NCBI RefSeq assembly: GCF_900114205.1
Contig: NZ_FOSH01000003.1
Coordinates: 1 to 64,000, forward strand
Direction: 5' to 3'
DNA length: 64,000 bases
Source: Methylophaga sulfidovorans
GTDB taxonomy: Bacteria > Pseudomonadota > Gammaproteobacteria > Nitrosococcales > Methylophagaceae
This document shows positions 18,249-29,944 of this stretch, in pieces. The translations under genes and the position numbers were made by a program. The notes beneath the pieces were generated by a model. It was not told the DNA's origin, did not search any database, and was given only the letters and a program-made list of their open reading frames with translations. Position 1 is the first letter of the stretch; every line of letters starts with the position of its first letter.

Positions 18249-18446
18249 ATGCCTAAATTAAAAAACCATAGTGGTGCTGCTAAGCGTTTTAAACGCACTG
18301 GTAGCGGAAAATTCAAGCGCTCACAAGCTTTCACCAGTCATATCCTGACCAAAAAAAGCACTAAGCGTAAACGTCAATTACGTTCTACTCTGACAATCTG
18401 TAAAGCAGATCACATGTCAGTTCGTAAGATGTTGCCTAACCTGTAA
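18249..18446 (+). CDS. rpmI: 50S ribosomal protein L35
   Basis: This 65-aa, strongly basic protein is L35 ([20 protein letters not shown], ending [10 protein letters not shown]). It has the usual length and the usual place between infC and rplT. GGAG lies upstream of the ATG. In related bacteria rpmI and rplT are repressed by L20; I did not identify the operator here. Confidence 0.98.
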   Translation: MPKLKNHSGAAKRFKRTGSGKFKRSQAFTSHILTKKSTKRKRQLRSTLTICKADHMSVRKMLPNL

Positions 18447-18462
18447 TTGAGGGAGTTTTCTA

Positions 18463-18822
18463 ATGCCTAGAGTAAAACGCGGCGTCACAGCACGTGCTCG
18501 CCATAAAAAAGTTCTTGATCAAGCTAAAGGTTATTACGGTCGTCGTAAGAACGTATACCGTGTAGCTGTCCAAGCTGTCACAAAAGCAGGTCAATATGCT
18601 TATCGTGACCGTCGCCAGAAAAAACGTAATTTCCGTACTTTATGGATTGCACGTATCAATGCTGCTGCACGTGAGTGCGGAATGTCTTACAGCAGAATGA
18701 TCGATGGTCTGAAAAAAGCCTCTATCGAAATTGATCGTAAAGTGTTGGCCGATATCGCTGTACATGACGAAGCTGCATTTGCTGCACTTGCAGAAAAAGC
18801 GAAAGCTGCACTGGCAAACTAA
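18463..18822 (+). CDS. rplT: 50S ribosomal protein L20
   Basis: This 119-aa basic protein binds 23S rRNA early in assembly ([39 protein letters not shown]). It has the usual length. GAGGGAG lies upstream of the ATG and rpmI ends 16 bp before. A strong terminator follows. Confidence 0.98.
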   Translation: MPRVKRGVTARARHKKVLDQAKGYYGRRKNVYRVAVQAVTKAGQYAYRDRRQKKRNFRTLWIARINAAARECGMSYSRMIDGLKKASIEIDRKVLADIAVHDEAAFAALAEKAKAALAN

Positions 18823-18862
18823 ATCGTTGGTTTATTGATTAAACCTACGTGTTTGCATGTAA

Positions 18863-19966
<1,104 letters not shown>

Positions 19967-19982
19967 GCGACGAGATAAGACA

Positions 19983-22358
19983 ATGAAGTTTAGTGAAAAA
20001 TGGTTACGAGAGTGGGTAAACCCTGCACTTGATACAGATGCTTTAGTAGAGAAACTCACTGGTGCTGGTCTCGAAGTTGATGCTTTAGAGGCTGTGGCAG
20101 GTGATTTTTCAGGCGTCGTTGTGGGACAAGTGACCTCTGTCACGCCGCATCCTGATGCCGATAAATTACGTCTGACAAAAGTGAATGTGGGTAGCGATGA
20201 GTTACTGGATATTGTCTGCGGTGCAAGCAATGTTCGTGAAGGACTAAAAATTCCAGTTGCTGTGATTGGTGCTGTTTTACCCGGTAATTTCAAAATTAAA
20301 CAAGCCAAACTGCGTGGTGTGCCATCGTTTGGTATGTTGTGCTCATCAAAAGAGTTAGGCCTGACGGAATCGGCTGATGGTTTGATGGAGCTTGCTGATG
20401 ATGCACCTGTTGGCGAAGATTTCCGTGTTTATCTGGATTTAGATGACCAGGCGATTGATATCGATCTGACACCAAACCGTAGTGATTGTTTGAGTGTGGC
20501 TGGTGTAGCACGTGAAGTGGGCGTACTGACCTCAGAAGATATTAAGGCTGTCGCATGTGAAGCTATTAGTGCTACATCTTCTAAGACGTTTGACGTTAAG
20601 GTTGAAGCAACCGCTGCCTGTCCACGATATCTGGGACGAGTCATCGAAAATATTAATCCTGCAGCGGAAACACCTGTGTGGATGCAAGAGAAGCTTCGCC
20701 GTAGTGGTTTAAGAAGTTTAGGTCCTGTGGTTGATGTGACCAACTATGTCATGCTTGAATTAGGGCAACCTATGCATGCCTTTGATCTGGATAAGATCGA
20801 ACAAGCTATTAATGTGCGTTTATCTCAACAGGGTGAAAAACTGACCTTGTTAGACGGACAAGAAATTGAAACGCAGGCCGGGACTTTATTAATTTCTGAC
20901 TCAACGAAACCGCTCGCGCTTGCGGGTGTGATGGGCGGAAAAGAGTCTGCTGTCAGTTCACAAACAACATCTTTATTTTTAGAAGCCGCGTTTTTTGCAC
21001 CTGAAGCGATCGCTGGTAAAGCACGCAACTACGGTTTGCATACCGACTCATCGCATCGTTTCGAGCGCGGTGTTGATCCTGAATTAGCTAACTCAGCGAT
21101 GAACCGGGCTACGGCTTTATTGCTTGAAATTGTGGGTGGTGAAGCGGGTCCTGTTATTGAACAATGCAGTGAAAAAGATTTACCGGAGATAGCCAGCATT
21201 CATTTACGAGCAGACAGAATCAAACGCGTGCTCGGGCTAGAATTAGATAAAGAAACGGTGTCTGAACAGTTAACACGCTTAGGTCTCGTTGTCAAAGATG
21301 TCGATGGTGGCTGGCAAGTATCGGTGCCTTCGTTCCGTTTTGACCTGTCTATTGAAGTTGATTTAATAGAAGAGTTAGGGCGTCTGTATGGTTACGATAA
21401 ATTGCCAAATACACGACCTCAGGGAACAGTATTAACTACCAACATTACTGAAACATTGACACCTGTTGAGCGTTTACAGAACGTATTAGTGGACCGTGGT
21501 TATTATGAGGCCGTAACCTACAGTTTTGTAGAACCTAAAATTCAGCAATTACTCGCTGAAGACACATCCGCGCCTATTAAATTAGCCAATCCGATTTCAG
21601 CTGATCTGTCAGTGATGAGAACATCACTATGGTCAGGCTTAGTGCAAGCTATGGTTTATAATGCCAATCGCCAGCATGAACGGATTCGTCTGTTTGAAGT
21701 AGGACGTGTATTTAAAGGTACGCTGGAGAATATTGAGCAGCATCGTCAAATTGGTGGTTTGATCTATGGTAGCCAATATGCCGAGCAATGGTCTCAAAAG
21801 CCGCGGAATGTCGATTTTTTTGATATCAAATCGGATGTTGAAGCGCTGCTCAAACTGGGCGGTGGTCAAATAACATTTGAAGTCGAGTCTCATCCGGCAT
21901 TGCATCCTGGGCAGTCTGCACGTGTTTATAAAAATGGCAAAGCTATAGGGTGGCTGGGGGCTTTACATCCAAAATTGAATAAACCACTCGATATTGATGG
22001 CAAGGTTTATGTGTTTGAATTAAGCTTGTCTGACGTACTTGATACAGATGTACCAGAATTCGAAACGCTATCAAAATTCCCTGCATTACGTCGTGATTTG
22101 GCATTATTGGTTGATGATGCAATTAGTGCCGGTCAAATCGAAGATTGCCTGAGGGAGATCGATTCTGATATTCTTAAGTCATTTCAATTATTTGACGTAT
22201 ATAGTGGAGATGGAGTCGAGCTTGGTAAGAAGAGTTTGGCAGTAGCCTTTATACTCCAGCATAAAGAACGAACTTTAACAGATGATGAAGTCGACTCATT
22301 GCTGAATAATGTGACAGAAGCCCTGGCGCAAAAACTTCATGCAACGATAAGATCTTAA
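19983..22358 (+). CDS. pheT: Phenylalanyl-tRNA synthetase beta subunit
   Basis: This 791-aa subunit binds tRNA-Phe and edits mischarged tyrosine. Visible domains are the N-terminal EMAP/OB-type tRNA-binding domain (HPDADKLRLTKVNVG), the B3/B4 editing region (TNYVMLELGQPMHAFDLDKI), B5, the catalytic-like core, and the C-terminal anticodon-binding FDX-ACB domain (about 700-791, KFPALRRDLALLVDD). Length is close to E. coli PheT (795 aa). It overlaps nothing and leads into ihfA 40 bp later. Confidence 0.97.
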   Translation: MKFSEKWLREWVNPALDTDALVEKLTGAGLEVDALEAVAGDFSGVVVGQVTSVTPHPDADKLRLTKVNVGSDELLDIVCGASNVREGLKIPVAVIGAVLPGNFKIKQAKLRGVPSFGMLCSSKELGLTESADGLMELADDAPVGEDFRVYLDLDDQAIDIDLTPNRSDCLSVAGVAREVGVLTSEDIKAVACEAISATSSKTFDVKVEATAACPRYLGRVIENINPAAETPVWMQEKLRRSGLRSLGPVVDVTNYVMLELGQPMHAFDLDKIEQAINVRLSQQGEKLTLLDGQEIETQAGTLLISDSTKPLALAGVMGGKESAVSSQTTSLFLEAAFFAPEAIAGKARNYGLHTDSSHRFERGVDPELANSAMNRATALLLEIVGGEAGPVIEQCSEKDLPEIASIHLRADRIKRVLGLELDKETVSEQLTRLGLVVKDVDGGWQVSVPSFRFDLSIEVDLIEELGRLYGYDKLPNTRPQGTVLTTNITETLTPVERLQNVLVDRGYYEAVTYSFVEPKIQQLLAEDTSAPIKLANPISADLSVMRTSLWSGLVQAMVYNANRQHERIRLFEVGRVFKGTLENIEQHRQIGGLIYGSQYAEQWSQKPRNVDFFDIKSDVEALLKLGGGQITFEVESHPALHPGQSARVYKNGKAIGWLGALHPKLNKPLDIDGKVYVFELSLSDVLDTDVPEFETLSKFPALRRDLALLVDDAISAGQIEDCLREIDSDILKSFQLFDVYSGDGVELGKKSLAVAFILQHKERTLTDDEVDSLLNNVTEALAQKLHATIRS

Positions 22359-22398
22359 AATCGTTTAATAACACAATAAGAATTAATTTGAGGTAGAC

Positions 22399-22695
22399 AT
22401 GGCACTGACTAAGGCCGATATGACAGAACAGTTGTACGACGAATTAGGTTTCAATAAACGTGAAGCAAAAGAATTAGTTGAAATGTTTTTTGAAGAAATT
22501 CGTACGGCACTAGAAAAAGGTGAACAAGTAAAGTTATCTGGTTTTGGTAATTTCGAGTTAAGAGATAAAAGTGAAAGGCCTGGCCGTAACCCAAAAACTG
22601 GTGAAGAAATCCCAATAACAGCCCGTCGCGTGGTCACGTTCAGACCCGGACAAAAATTGAAGGCAAGGGTGGACAATTATGCTGGAAGCAAGTAA
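22399..22695 (+). CDS. ihfA: Integration host factor alpha subunit
   Basis: This 98-aa HU-family protein bends DNA as a heterodimer with IHF beta. It shows the alpha-type N-terminus ([20 protein letters not shown]) and the minor-groove arm [20 protein letters not shown] with its proline. The order pheST-ihfA is conserved in gammaproteobacteria. Its end overlaps the MerR gene by 17 nt. IHF would also serve the CRISPR leader at 10417. Confidence 0.97.
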   Translation: MALTKADMTEQLYDELGFNKREAKELVEMFFEEIRTALEKGEQVKLSGFGNFELRDKSERPGRNPKTGEEIPITARRVVTFRPGQKLKARVDNYAGSK

Positions 22696-23044
22696 CAACA
22701 ACGAACTCCCTGTAATACCTGCAAAACGTTATTTCACCATTGGTGAAGTGAGTGAACTATGTGGTGTAAAACCGCATGTTCTAAGATACTGGGAACAAGA
22801 GTTTTCACAACTCAAGCCGGTTAAACGTCGAGGTAATCGTCGTTATTATCAACGGCATGATGTGGTGTTGATTCGCGAGATTCGTGGCTTGTTATACGAG
22901 CAAGGCTTCACCATTGGTGGCGCCAGACAGCAACTGGAAACCGATGCAAAAACAAGTTCTACTGCCGAAAATCAAACAGATCAGAAGCAGATTGTACGAG
23001 AGCTACTAAAAGAGCTTGAAGAACTAAGAACATTTTTAAATTAG
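22679..23044 (+). CDS. MerR-family transcriptional regulator
   Basis: This 121-aa protein has a MerR winged-helix domain (residues 17-85): [20 protein letters not shown], then WEQEF and [19 protein letters not shown]. It ends in a short helix. There are no effector-binding cysteines in the C-terminus. The small MerR gene directly after ihfA is a conserved gammaproteobacterial arrangement. It overlaps ihfA and shares its terminator. The regulated genes are unknown. Confidence 0.9.
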   Translation: MLEASNNNELPVIPAKRYFTIGEVSELCGVKPHVLRYWEQEFSQLKPVKRRGNRRYYQRHDVVLIREIRGLLYEQGFTIGGARQQLETDAKTSSTAENQTDQKQIVRELLKELEELRTFLN

Positions 23045-23066
23045 GTTTCTCACCGCTTAAAAAAAG

Positions 23067-23098
23067 GCCCATGTAAGATTGCTTACATGGGCTTTTTT
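23067..23098 (+). terminator. Intrinsic terminator of the ihfA-merR unit
   Basis: GCCCATGTAAG (23067-23077) and CTTACATGGGC (23082-23092) form an 11-bp perfect stem with a 4-nt loop, followed by TTTTTT. Confidence 0.93.
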
Positions 23099-23186
23099 GT
23101 ATTCAACTCATTGTCATTGGTACTTGTTATCTGGCTTGCCTTGGTTAACCTGCCTTCTAGCAGAGCCATCTTTTCCAAACGACCGT

Positions 23187-24179
23187 TTAATTAAAAAAAC
23201 GCTGTTGTGCATCAATTGGCAGAGCGGTACCTGAAACATGCGCCTGCTGCAGTTGTTGCCAGTAGTAACGATACGAAGCTTTATCATATAACGTATCGTC
23301 CAGACGTATTGGTGCCCAGCTGTTCTGTTGTGCCGTGAGTAAAATATCAGTGGCAAGCTGGAGTTGCTCAAAACTGGCAGACATGGCCTCAATGATCGCT
23401 TTGATCTGAACGGGATGAACACTCCACATCCGCATAAAACCAAATTGATGACGCGCGCGGTAGGCATCGTCAAAGGTTTTTTGGGCATCTTTAATAGCAA
23501 GGGTGACATTGTGTGAGGGGATACAGCCAGCGGCTACGGCGGCGCTTACTATTTCTGTTTTGGCTCTGACAATCAGTGCATGTTCAAATTGCGCCGGACT
23601 ATACATAGCATCATGTCTGATGGCACCTTGATGCGCACTGATAAAGTCCATAATGCCAAAATCCAGCACTTGCACAGGTTCTATCGCTGCAATTTGATGG
23701 ATATCTCTTAATGCACCGTGTGTTTCGATTAAAATATGTATCGCAGGTATAGCTTTTAGATGGTATTTGTCACAAGCTTGCTGAATATATTCAATCATGA
23801 CCTCAACATCTTCCGCATTATTTGCCTTTGGAATCGTAAGGTAACGAATATTCTCTCTTGCTCCAGATAACAAAATATCGACTTCTTGTTGCCATACAGG
23901 ATGCTCACGGCCATGAATACGGACGCCGGACATGTGATGAATATTGTGCTCACTGTTGAGAATCTCAACAAGCATATTGGCATGTTGTATTTCTTCTCCC
24001 GAAGCCGCACCGTCTTCACAATCACAGGTAATATCGAAAACAGGACCGTATTCAGACTGAAGTGAGAACGCTTTTAATAATATATGGCGATTACCTGCAA
24101 AATGTTCACAGGCGGGGATTAACGGGAGTGGAGCTGCTTCATTGTGAAGCGCTTCATTAGGATGGATAAATACATTCAT
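23187..24179 (-). CDS. CitE-like HpcH/HpaI-family aldolase/lyase (malyl-CoA lyase type)
   Basis: This 330-aa TIM-barrel protein shows the CitE/malyl-CoA lyase signature blocks: CDCEDGAASG (metal site), VRIHGREHP, LTIPKANNAEDVE, ILIETHGAL, VLDFGIMDF, and the late WSVHPVQIKAI. Relatives cleave or hydrolyse CoA esters such as malyl-CoA or citramalyl-CoA. The exact substrate cannot be read from the sequence. In methylotrophs such an enzyme could act around malyl-CoA/glyoxylate. It is single and divergent from ppsR, whose product acts on PEP metabolism. Confidence 0.8.
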   Translation of the reverse strand: MNVFIHPNEALHNEAAPLPLIPACEHFAGNRHILLKAFSLQSEYGPVFDITCDCEDGAASGEEIQHANMLVEILNSEHNIHHMSGVRIHGREHPVWQQEVDILLSGARENIRYLTIPKANNAEDVEVMIEYIQQACDKYHLKAIPAIHILIETHGALRDIHQIAAIEPVQVLDFGIMDFISAHQGAIRHDAMYSPAQFEHALIVRAKTEIVSAAVAAGCIPSHNVTLAIKDAQKTFDDAYRARHQFGFMRMWSVHPVQIKAIIEAMSASFEQLQLATDILLTAQQNSWAPIRLDDTLYDKASYRYYWQQLQQAHVSGTALPIDAQQRFFN

Positions 24180-24458
24180 TAATATATATGCCTTTCATAT
24201 CCTGGTTTCATATCACTATCTACTCGGATGTGCGCCATGTTTAAACTGAATAATATAACGATTAAGTCTGGTTTTTCGTGTAAAAAGATGCGATTATTCA
24301 CGGTTTTGATTGCCGTATTTTAGTATCGAAAGCGACGCAGATAGTCTTTTTCCTCACTAAATTTATATATACGGTATGGTCTGAATTGAGTAAACATTGA
24401 TTTGTCTAAGCATAAATTTTTGTTGATCAATTCCTGTATTTCGGCACATGATTAACAC

Positions 24459-25349
24459 ATGACAGAAACAGAACTACAATATTCTGAACAGATACGGAAA
24501 GTCTTCTTTGTCTCAGACCGTACCGGACTTACTGCCGAATCTTATGGAAAGTGTTTGCTTGCCCAATTCCCTGATTTGGAATTTGAGACCATTACGCTAG
24601 CTTTTGTGGATACACCAGAAAAAGCGTTGCAGGCACGAGAAAAAATAAATGAAACCAGTCTCGAGTCTAATCTTAAGCCTGTAGTTTTCAGCACATTAGT
24701 GCACGATGATGAGCAATATATTATTGAGAGCGCAAATGCGTGTGTCATCAGCTTGTTTCATAGCTATATTGGCTCTCTTGAAAGCTTTTTTGGTGTGGAA
24801 TCATCACACAAGCAAGGTGTTTCCCGTATCGCATTCAGTGATACCACATACCAGCGCCGATTAGATGCGATTGATTTTGCTCTTACACATGATGATGGCG
24901 TAAGACCTGATCATTATAATGATGCCGATGTTATTCTAGCTGGCGTCTCTCGCTGTGGGAAAACACCAACCAGTCTTTATTTGGCGATGAACTTTTCACT
25001 CAAAGTGGCAAACTATCCACTTACGCCAGAAGACTTATCATCAGATGAATTACCTCAATGTTTATTGGATAATATTGATAAACTTGTTGGGTTAACGATT
25101 AAACCTGTGCCATTAAGTCGAATCAGACGCCAGCGTCGCCCTGGAAGTGAATATGCTTCACTGGAAATTTGTCAGGCTGAATTGGCACAAGCACAATCTA
25201 TGTTTGATAAAGCGGGTGTTGCCGTTTTTGAAACAACCGATACATCGATCGAAGAAATCTCTAGTCGCGTAGTTCGAGCGCTTGGTCTAGGTAGAGAACG
25301 TGTTAGAGAGTCGGTCTTAATGTTTAATAAATCTATAAAAGCAAGGTAG
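24459..25349 (+). CDS. ppsR: PEP synthase regulatory kinase/phosphorylase (PSRP)
   Basis: This 296-aa DUF299 protein inactivates PEP synthase by ADP-dependent phosphorylation and reactivates it by Pi-dependent dephosphorylation. It begins [20 protein letters not shown] and has the P-loop-like [18 protein letters not shown]. Length is near E. coli PpsR (277 aa). It lies 8 bp upstream of ppsA on the same strand, so enzyme and regulator are co-expressed. Confidence 0.95.
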   Translation: MTETELQYSEQIRKVFFVSDRTGLTAESYGKCLLAQFPDLEFETITLAFVDTPEKALQAREKINETSLESNLKPVVFSTLVHDDEQYIIESANACVISLFHSYIGSLESFFGVESSHKQGVSRIAFSDTTYQRRLDAIDFALTHDDGVRPDHYNDADVILAGVSRCGKTPTSLYLAMNFSLKVANYPLTPEDLSSDELPQCLLDNIDKLVGLTIKPVPLSRIRRQRRPGSEYASLEICQAELAQAQSMFDKAGVAVFETTDTSIEEISSRVVRALGLGRERVRESVLMFNKSIKAR

Positions 25350-25357
25350 TTATAACT

Positions 25358-27724
25358 ATGTCGGAATATGTTATCTCTCTGGATAAGCTATGCATGGAGG
25401 ATGTCGGCAGAGTGGGTGGTAAAAACGCCTCTTTAGGTGAAATGCTGCAAAATCTCGCCCCTCTAGGAGTTGATGTCCCAGGTGGTTTTGCCACAACTGC
25501 GGATGCTTACCGGGAATTTCTTCTGCACGATGGCCTCCAGAGTAAAATCAATGATCGCTTGCGTGAGCTGGATGTCGATGACGTCGCTGCTTTGCAAAAA
25601 ACAGGTCAGGAAATTCGTGATTGGATCATGACTCTTCCTTATCCGGAAGCAATGGAAAAAGCCATTGATGAGGCATACGTTGCACTGGAAAAAGAATACG
25701 GTTCAGAAGCCAGTTTCGCGGTTCGTTCATCTGCTACAGCAGAAGATTTACCTGATGCCTCTTTTGCTGGACAACAAGAAACATTCCTGAATGTTTCCGG
25801 CTTAGACAATATCAAAAAAGCGATTCGCGAAGTATTTGCATCATTATTTAATGACCGTGCTATTGCTTATCGCGATCACCAAGGTTTTGATCACAGTGAA
25901 GTGGCCTTATCAGCGGGTATCCAAAAAATGGTACGTTCTGATATTGCCAGTGCTGGTGTGGCATTCTCGCTGGATACTGAAAGCGGCTTCCGTGACGTTG
26001 TATTTGTTACTGGCAGTTATGGTCTGGGTGAAATGGTGGTACAAGGTGCCGTTAATCCTGACGAATTCTATGTTCATAAAAATACACTAGAAGCTGGTCG
26101 TCCATCTGTCTTACGTCGTACTGTTGGTCATAAGGCAATTAAGATGGTTTATTCTGGTGAAGCCTCATCACCGGTTAAAACAGTTGATGTTGATGAAGAT
26201 GAGCGTTTACATTTCTGCCTGAGTGACGAAGAAGTCGAGTCTTTAGCAAAAATGGTTGTCACTATCGAGAAACACTACCAGCGTCCAATGGATGTGGAGT
26301 GGGCTAAAGATGGTAATGACGGACGTATCTACATCGTTCAGGCGCGTCCGGAAACAGTTCAAAGCCGTAGCAAGAAAAATGTTCGTGAAACATTTGTTCT
26401 GAAACAGCAAGGTGAGTTGATTTCAGTTGGTCGTGCTATCGGCAGCAAAATTGGTCAAGGTAAAGTACGTTTATTAAACAGCCTTGATCAAATGAATAAA
26501 TTCCAGGAAGGCGACGTATTATTAACAGACATGACAGATCCTGATTGGGAACCTATCATGAAACGCGCCTCAGCGATTATCACTAACCGTGGTGGCCGTA
26601 CCTGTCATGCGGCGATCATTGCTCGTGAATTAGGTATTCCGGCAGTTGTTGGCTGTGGCGACGCTACAGAAAAAGTGCAAGAAGGCACAGAAGTCACCGT
26701 ATCATGCGCCGAAGGTGATGAAGGTAACATCTATGCTGGCTTACTCGAGTTTGAACACCGTGTGGAAGAACTCGACAATATGCCTGAGTTACCTGTCAAA
26801 ATTATGATGAATGTCGGTAATCCGGATCGTGCATTCAGCTTTGCTCAGTTACCGAATAAAGGCGTTGGTCTGGCCCGTCTGGAATTCATCATCAACAACA
26901 TGATTGGTATCCATCCAAAAGCATTGATGAATGCTGACAAGATGGAAGGTGAAGTTAAGCAAGCGATTAAAGAACGTACAACGGCTTACGGTGATCCAGT
27001 AGAGTTCTATATCAGCCGTATCACTGAAGGCGTATCCACCATCGCTGCAGCGTTCTATCCTGAGACTGTGATTGTTCGTATGTCTGACTTCAAATCAAAT
27101 GAATACGCTAATCTGATTGGCGGTACATTATTTGAGCCTGAAGAAGAAAATCCAATGATCGGTTTCCGTGGTGCCTCACGTTATTCATCAGAAGATTTTG
27201 CAGAATGCTTCAAACTTGAAATTGAAGCCATGAAGCGTGTTCGTGATGTAATGGGATTAACAAACGTTGAGTTAATGATCCCATTTGTTCGCACCTTAGC
27301 TGAAGCTGAGTCAGTGGTTAACTTACTCAAAGAAAACGGTCTGGAACGTGGTAAAAATGGTCTGCGTTTGATCATGATGTGTGAATTACCATCCAACGCT
27401 GTGATGGCGGATGAATTCCTTGAATTCTTCGATGGCTTCTCTATCGGTTCAAATGATATGACTCAGTTAACGCTGGGCTTAGACCGTGATTCAGCTTTAG
27501 TTGCAAGTTCATTTGATGAGCGTAATCCTGCTGTACTGAAGATGCTTGATATGGCTATTACAGCATGTAAGAAAGCGGATAAATATGTCGGTATCTGTGG
27601 TCAAGGACCTTCAGATCATGAAGACCTGGCTGAATGGTTATTAGAGCGTGGCATCAGCAGTATTTCACTTAACCCTGATACTGTTGTCAGTACTTGGCAA
27701 GCGCTAGCTGAAAAACACACTTAA
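25358..27724 (+). CDS. ppsA: Phosphoenolpyruvate synthase
   Basis: This 788-aa enzyme converts pyruvate, ATP and water to PEP, AMP and phosphate. It has the N-terminal ATP-grasp domain ([30 protein letters not shown]), the swivelling phospho-His domain ([20 protein letters not shown], catalytic His) and the C-terminal PEP-binding barrel ([29 protein letters not shown]). Length is close to the E. coli enzyme (792 aa). It is intact and ends at a strong terminator. Confidence 0.97.
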   Translation: MSEYVISLDKLCMEDVGRVGGKNASLGEMLQNLAPLGVDVPGGFATTADAYREFLLHDGLQSKINDRLRELDVDDVAALQKTGQEIRDWIMTLPYPEAMEKAIDEAYVALEKEYGSEASFAVRSSATAEDLPDASFAGQQETFLNVSGLDNIKKAIREVFASLFNDRAIAYRDHQGFDHSEVALSAGIQKMVRSDIASAGVAFSLDTESGFRDVVFVTGSYGLGEMVVQGAVNPDEFYVHKNTLEAGRPSVLRRTVGHKAIKMVYSGEASSPVKTVDVDEDERLHFCLSDEEVESLAKMVVTIEKHYQRPMDVEWAKDGNDGRIYIVQARPETVQSRSKKNVRETFVLKQQGELISVGRAIGSKIGQGKVRLLNSLDQMNKFQEGDVLLTDMTDPDWEPIMKRASAIITNRGGRTCHAAIIARELGIPAVVGCGDATEKVQEGTEVTVSCAEGDEGNIYAGLLEFEHRVEELDNMPELPVKIMMNVGNPDRAFSFAQLPNKGVGLARLEFIINNMIGIHPKALMNADKMEGEVKQAIKERTTAYGDPVEFYISRITEGVSTIAAAFYPETVIVRMSDFKSNEYANLIGGTLFEPEEENPMIGFRGASRYSSEDFAECFKLEIEAMKRVRDVMGLTNVELMIPFVRTLAEAESVVNLLKENGLERGKNGLRLIMMCELPSNAVMADEFLEFFDGFSIGSNDMTQLTLGLDRDSALVASSFDERNPAVLKMLDMAITACKKADKYVGICGQGPSDHEDLAEWLLERGISSISLNPDTVVSTWQALAEKHT

Positions 27725-27741
27725 AAGTTAAAAAAGCGATT

Positions 27742-27770
27742 GCCCGGCCTGTTTTTTCAGGCCGGGCTTT
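27742..27770 (+). terminator. Intrinsic terminator of ppsR-ppsA
   Basis: GCCCGGCCTG (27742-27751) and CAGGCCGGGC (27758-27767) form a perfect 10-bp stem with a T6 loop. Only three T follow, so efficiency may be moderate. Confidence 0.8.
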
Positions 27771-27834
27771 GCTAATATAGCGACCTCGTTAATCGGGCTT
27801 ATCTCAAGCATCAATAGATTAACAATATTATCGT

Positions 27835-27911
27835 CGGGGCATGGCGCAGCCTGGTAGCGCACTTGCATGGGGTGCAAGGGGTCGAAGGTTCAAATCCTTC
27901 TGTCCCGACCA
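27835..27911 (+). tRNA. tRNA-Pro (anticodon GGG)
   Basis: This 77-nt cloverleaf has acceptor CGGGGCA/TGTCCCG with one G-T pair, anticodon GGG in the loop ATGGGGT, T-arm GGTTCAAATCC and encoded CCA. It strongly resembles E. coli tRNA-Pro(GGG). Confidence 0.97.
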
Positions 27912-27942
27912 ATTATTCTCTTGTTTTTCAAAACGATTCAGA

Positions 27943-29253
27943 TCATGAGCCACTTTGTCTTAAAGCATTAATGATCCGCTCACGTTCTTCTTCTCCATAA
28001 AAGCTTGGATCATCAAATAAGTCTCTTTGTGGTTGATCAAACATCATGCTGAGCACTTGGGAACTGGTCTGAACCATAGGTTCGAAATGTGCATTATTTC
28101 CACTGACAAGATCAACAACACGACGGCGACGATAGACTGTATAAGCCGCCAGAATTAATAATACGGCGCCGATATAAAGTGGCAATCCTTGTGCGCCTAT
28201 AAAAGTCATTAGCGAACCGGATATCACGGGTGCAAATGCACAACCTAAGCCATGAAGAACCAGCATATCCGATGAACCGGAAACAATTTCGTCAGGGTGT
28301 AATTGGTCAATGAGCTGTGCAACTGAGAGCGGATAGATAGAGAAAGATAAGCCTCCCCAAATAAAAAAGATGGCTAATAATGCAGTTTGAGAGGGAATAA
28401 CTGCAATTGATAGAGCGATGATGCCTGCTAACGTCACCACCCAGGTGATGACTTTGGGGCGATCGTGTTTATCTGAATAACGCCCAATAGGGATCTGCAA
28501 AGCTGCACCGCCCAGAATAGTCAAACTCATTATCAGTGCAATTCCACTAATATCGTAGCCAAGTTCTGTGGCATAGATCGGTGTCATAGCCCAGAATGCT
28601 CCCATAGCTAAGCCTGACAGAGTTGAACCTGCAACTGAAAGCGGTGCGATCTTTAATAAGTTTTTTAAGCTGCTTTTTGGTCTTGCTGAATTAATGACCG
28701 GCTGGTTTCGGCGCGTTAATGTAAGTGGCAGTATGGCCCAACTAATCAGAATGGAGACGATGGCAAATAGAAGAAACTTATCGGGACTGGCGATATGCAA
28801 CAATTGCTGTGCGAGTGTTAAGGCACCTAAATTGACTACCATATAAAAAGCAAAAATACGTCCGCGTTCATGGCTTGCTGCCTGGCTGTTTAGCCAGCTT
28901 TCAATGACAGTCATCAGGGTAATATAGGCAAGCCCATAAAAGAAACGCAGAACAATCCACACCCAGGCATCAATAAAAATAATATGTAAAAGTGCAGCTG
29001 AGGCACAAATAGAGGCACAGAATGCAAACGTCCGGATGTGTCCCATGCGACGTATCAGTCTTCCACTCACCCAGGTTCCACATATAAAGCCAATAAAATA
29101 GCTCGACATGATGATACCCATGATGGCACTTGAAAAACCTTCAGTTGTGCCTCGTAGAGTCAATAGAGTGCTGATTAATCCATTCCCTAATAGAAGCAAA
29201 GCAACGCTCCATAGAATAGATTGAATAGGTTTTAGCAATGCAAGTGAATGCAT
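27943..29253 (-). CDS. MFS transporter (YcaD-like)
   Basis: This 436-aa membrane protein has about 12 hydrophobic segments in two halves and a basic loop after the second ([17 protein letters not shown]), with [16 protein letters not shown] in the second half, both typical of the major facilitator superfamily. It resembles the YcaD/YfkF group, whose substrates are not well known. The soluble C-terminal tail (about 385-436) is acidic. The start at 29253 is preferred since AAGGAAAC lies 5 nt upstream; a GTG at 29274 is longer. It is transcribed alone. Confidence 0.85.
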   Translation of the reverse strand: MHSLALLKPIQSILWSVALLLLGNGLISTLLTLRGTTEGFSSAIMGIIMSSYFIGFICGTWVSGRLIRRMGHIRTFAFCASICASAALLHIIFIDAWVWIVLRFFYGLAYITLMTVIESWLNSQAASHERGRIFAFYMVVNLGALTLAQQLLHIASPDKFLLFAIVSILISWAILPLTLTRRNQPVINSARPKSSLKNLLKIAPLSVAGSTLSGLAMGAFWAMTPIYATELGYDISGIALIMSLTILGGAALQIPIGRYSDKHDRPKVITWVVTLAGIIALSIAVIPSQTALLAIFFIWGGLSFSIYPLSVAQLIDQLHPDEIVSGSSDMLVLHGLGCAFAPVISGSLMTFIGAQGLPLYIGAVLLILAAYTVYRRRRVVDLVSGNNAHFEPMVQTSSQVLSMMFDQPQRDLFDDPSFYGEEERERIINALRQSGS

Positions 29254-29487
29254 ATTGTTTCCTTTTTTATGCACCTTAATTAAGAGATCATTGCACCAAA
29301 AAAATACTTATGATTTATTTAGTCGTATTAGAAAATATTAAGTGTTTGATTTTTAATTGGTTTTATATGAAGCCATCATTTGTTAGAAGAAATATCAGAA
29401 TTGATGCAAATGATGAACCGTTATTTTATATCGACAATGATGTTTATGCCCGTCAATAAATTTCACAGAAATTTCGCGCCCGAGTGC

Positions 29488-29571
29488 TAGTATCGATATC
29501 GAACTATCCTTGTTAGCAGTTCAAACCACCCTTTAGCCAGCTCATTCCCGATGAGCTGGCTTATTTTTTTC
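29488..29571 (+). ncRNA. Candidate small RNA 1 with intrinsic terminator
   Basis: The hairpin AGCCAGCTCAT (29535-29545) / ATGAGCTGGCT (29551-29561) followed by TATTTTTTT is a plus-strand terminator. There is no plus-strand gene between tRNA-Pro (ending 27911) and this point. An extended -10-like element TGCTAGTAT ends at 29493, which would give a transcript of about 70 nt. No ORF with a ribosome binding site lies between. Confidence 0.4.
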
Positions 29572-29594
29572 ATAACTTTACATTCTTTTTTGCA

Positions 29595-29706
29595 ACCAAT
29601 ATTTCTCTAGCGTGTCATAACGTTACCTGAGACTATCGTCAATGGTGTAATTTCTACTCCCTGTTTTGAGAAGGCGATGATGGTTCCATCATCGCCTTTT
29701 TCTTAT
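29595..29706 (+). ncRNA. Candidate small RNA 2 with intrinsic terminator
   Basis: The stem AAGGCGATGATGG (29671-29683) / CCATCATCGCCTT (29686-29698) followed by TTTTCTT is a second plus-strand terminator only about 130 bp after the first. The single strand before it contains CTACTCCC, which could pair with Shine-Dalgarno sequences. The 5' end is a guess. Confidence 0.38.
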
Positions 29707-29769
29707 TTAGCTGTTCACTAAGTCATTTTCATTCGTTAATTCCAATGGATAAATTATTCATTCGTGCAG

Positions 29770-29871
29770 TCATAATTTCACTGGCGTTCACTGACCTGTA
29801 CGTCAGTAATCCTATCTGCGTAAATCTCCTTTTTGGAGTAGGGTGGCTTTTTTTAGCCACCCTTTTTTTTA
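29770..29871 (+). ncRNA. Candidate small RNA 3 with intrinsic terminator
   Basis: The stem GGGTGGCT (29841-29848) / AGCCACCC (29855-29862) followed by eight T is a third plus-strand terminator. A small hairpin CTGACCTGTACGTCAG precedes it, and ATCTCCTTTT could be an anti-Shine-Dalgarno segment. CATAAT near 29770 is a possible -10. The three units share layout more than sequence. Confidence 0.38.
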
Positions 29872-29944
29872 TCCCTTGTTTAGCAAATAAAATGGCTACT
29901 GTATGATTAATGCCTTCCATCGATATTAAAAGGTAACTGTTCGT

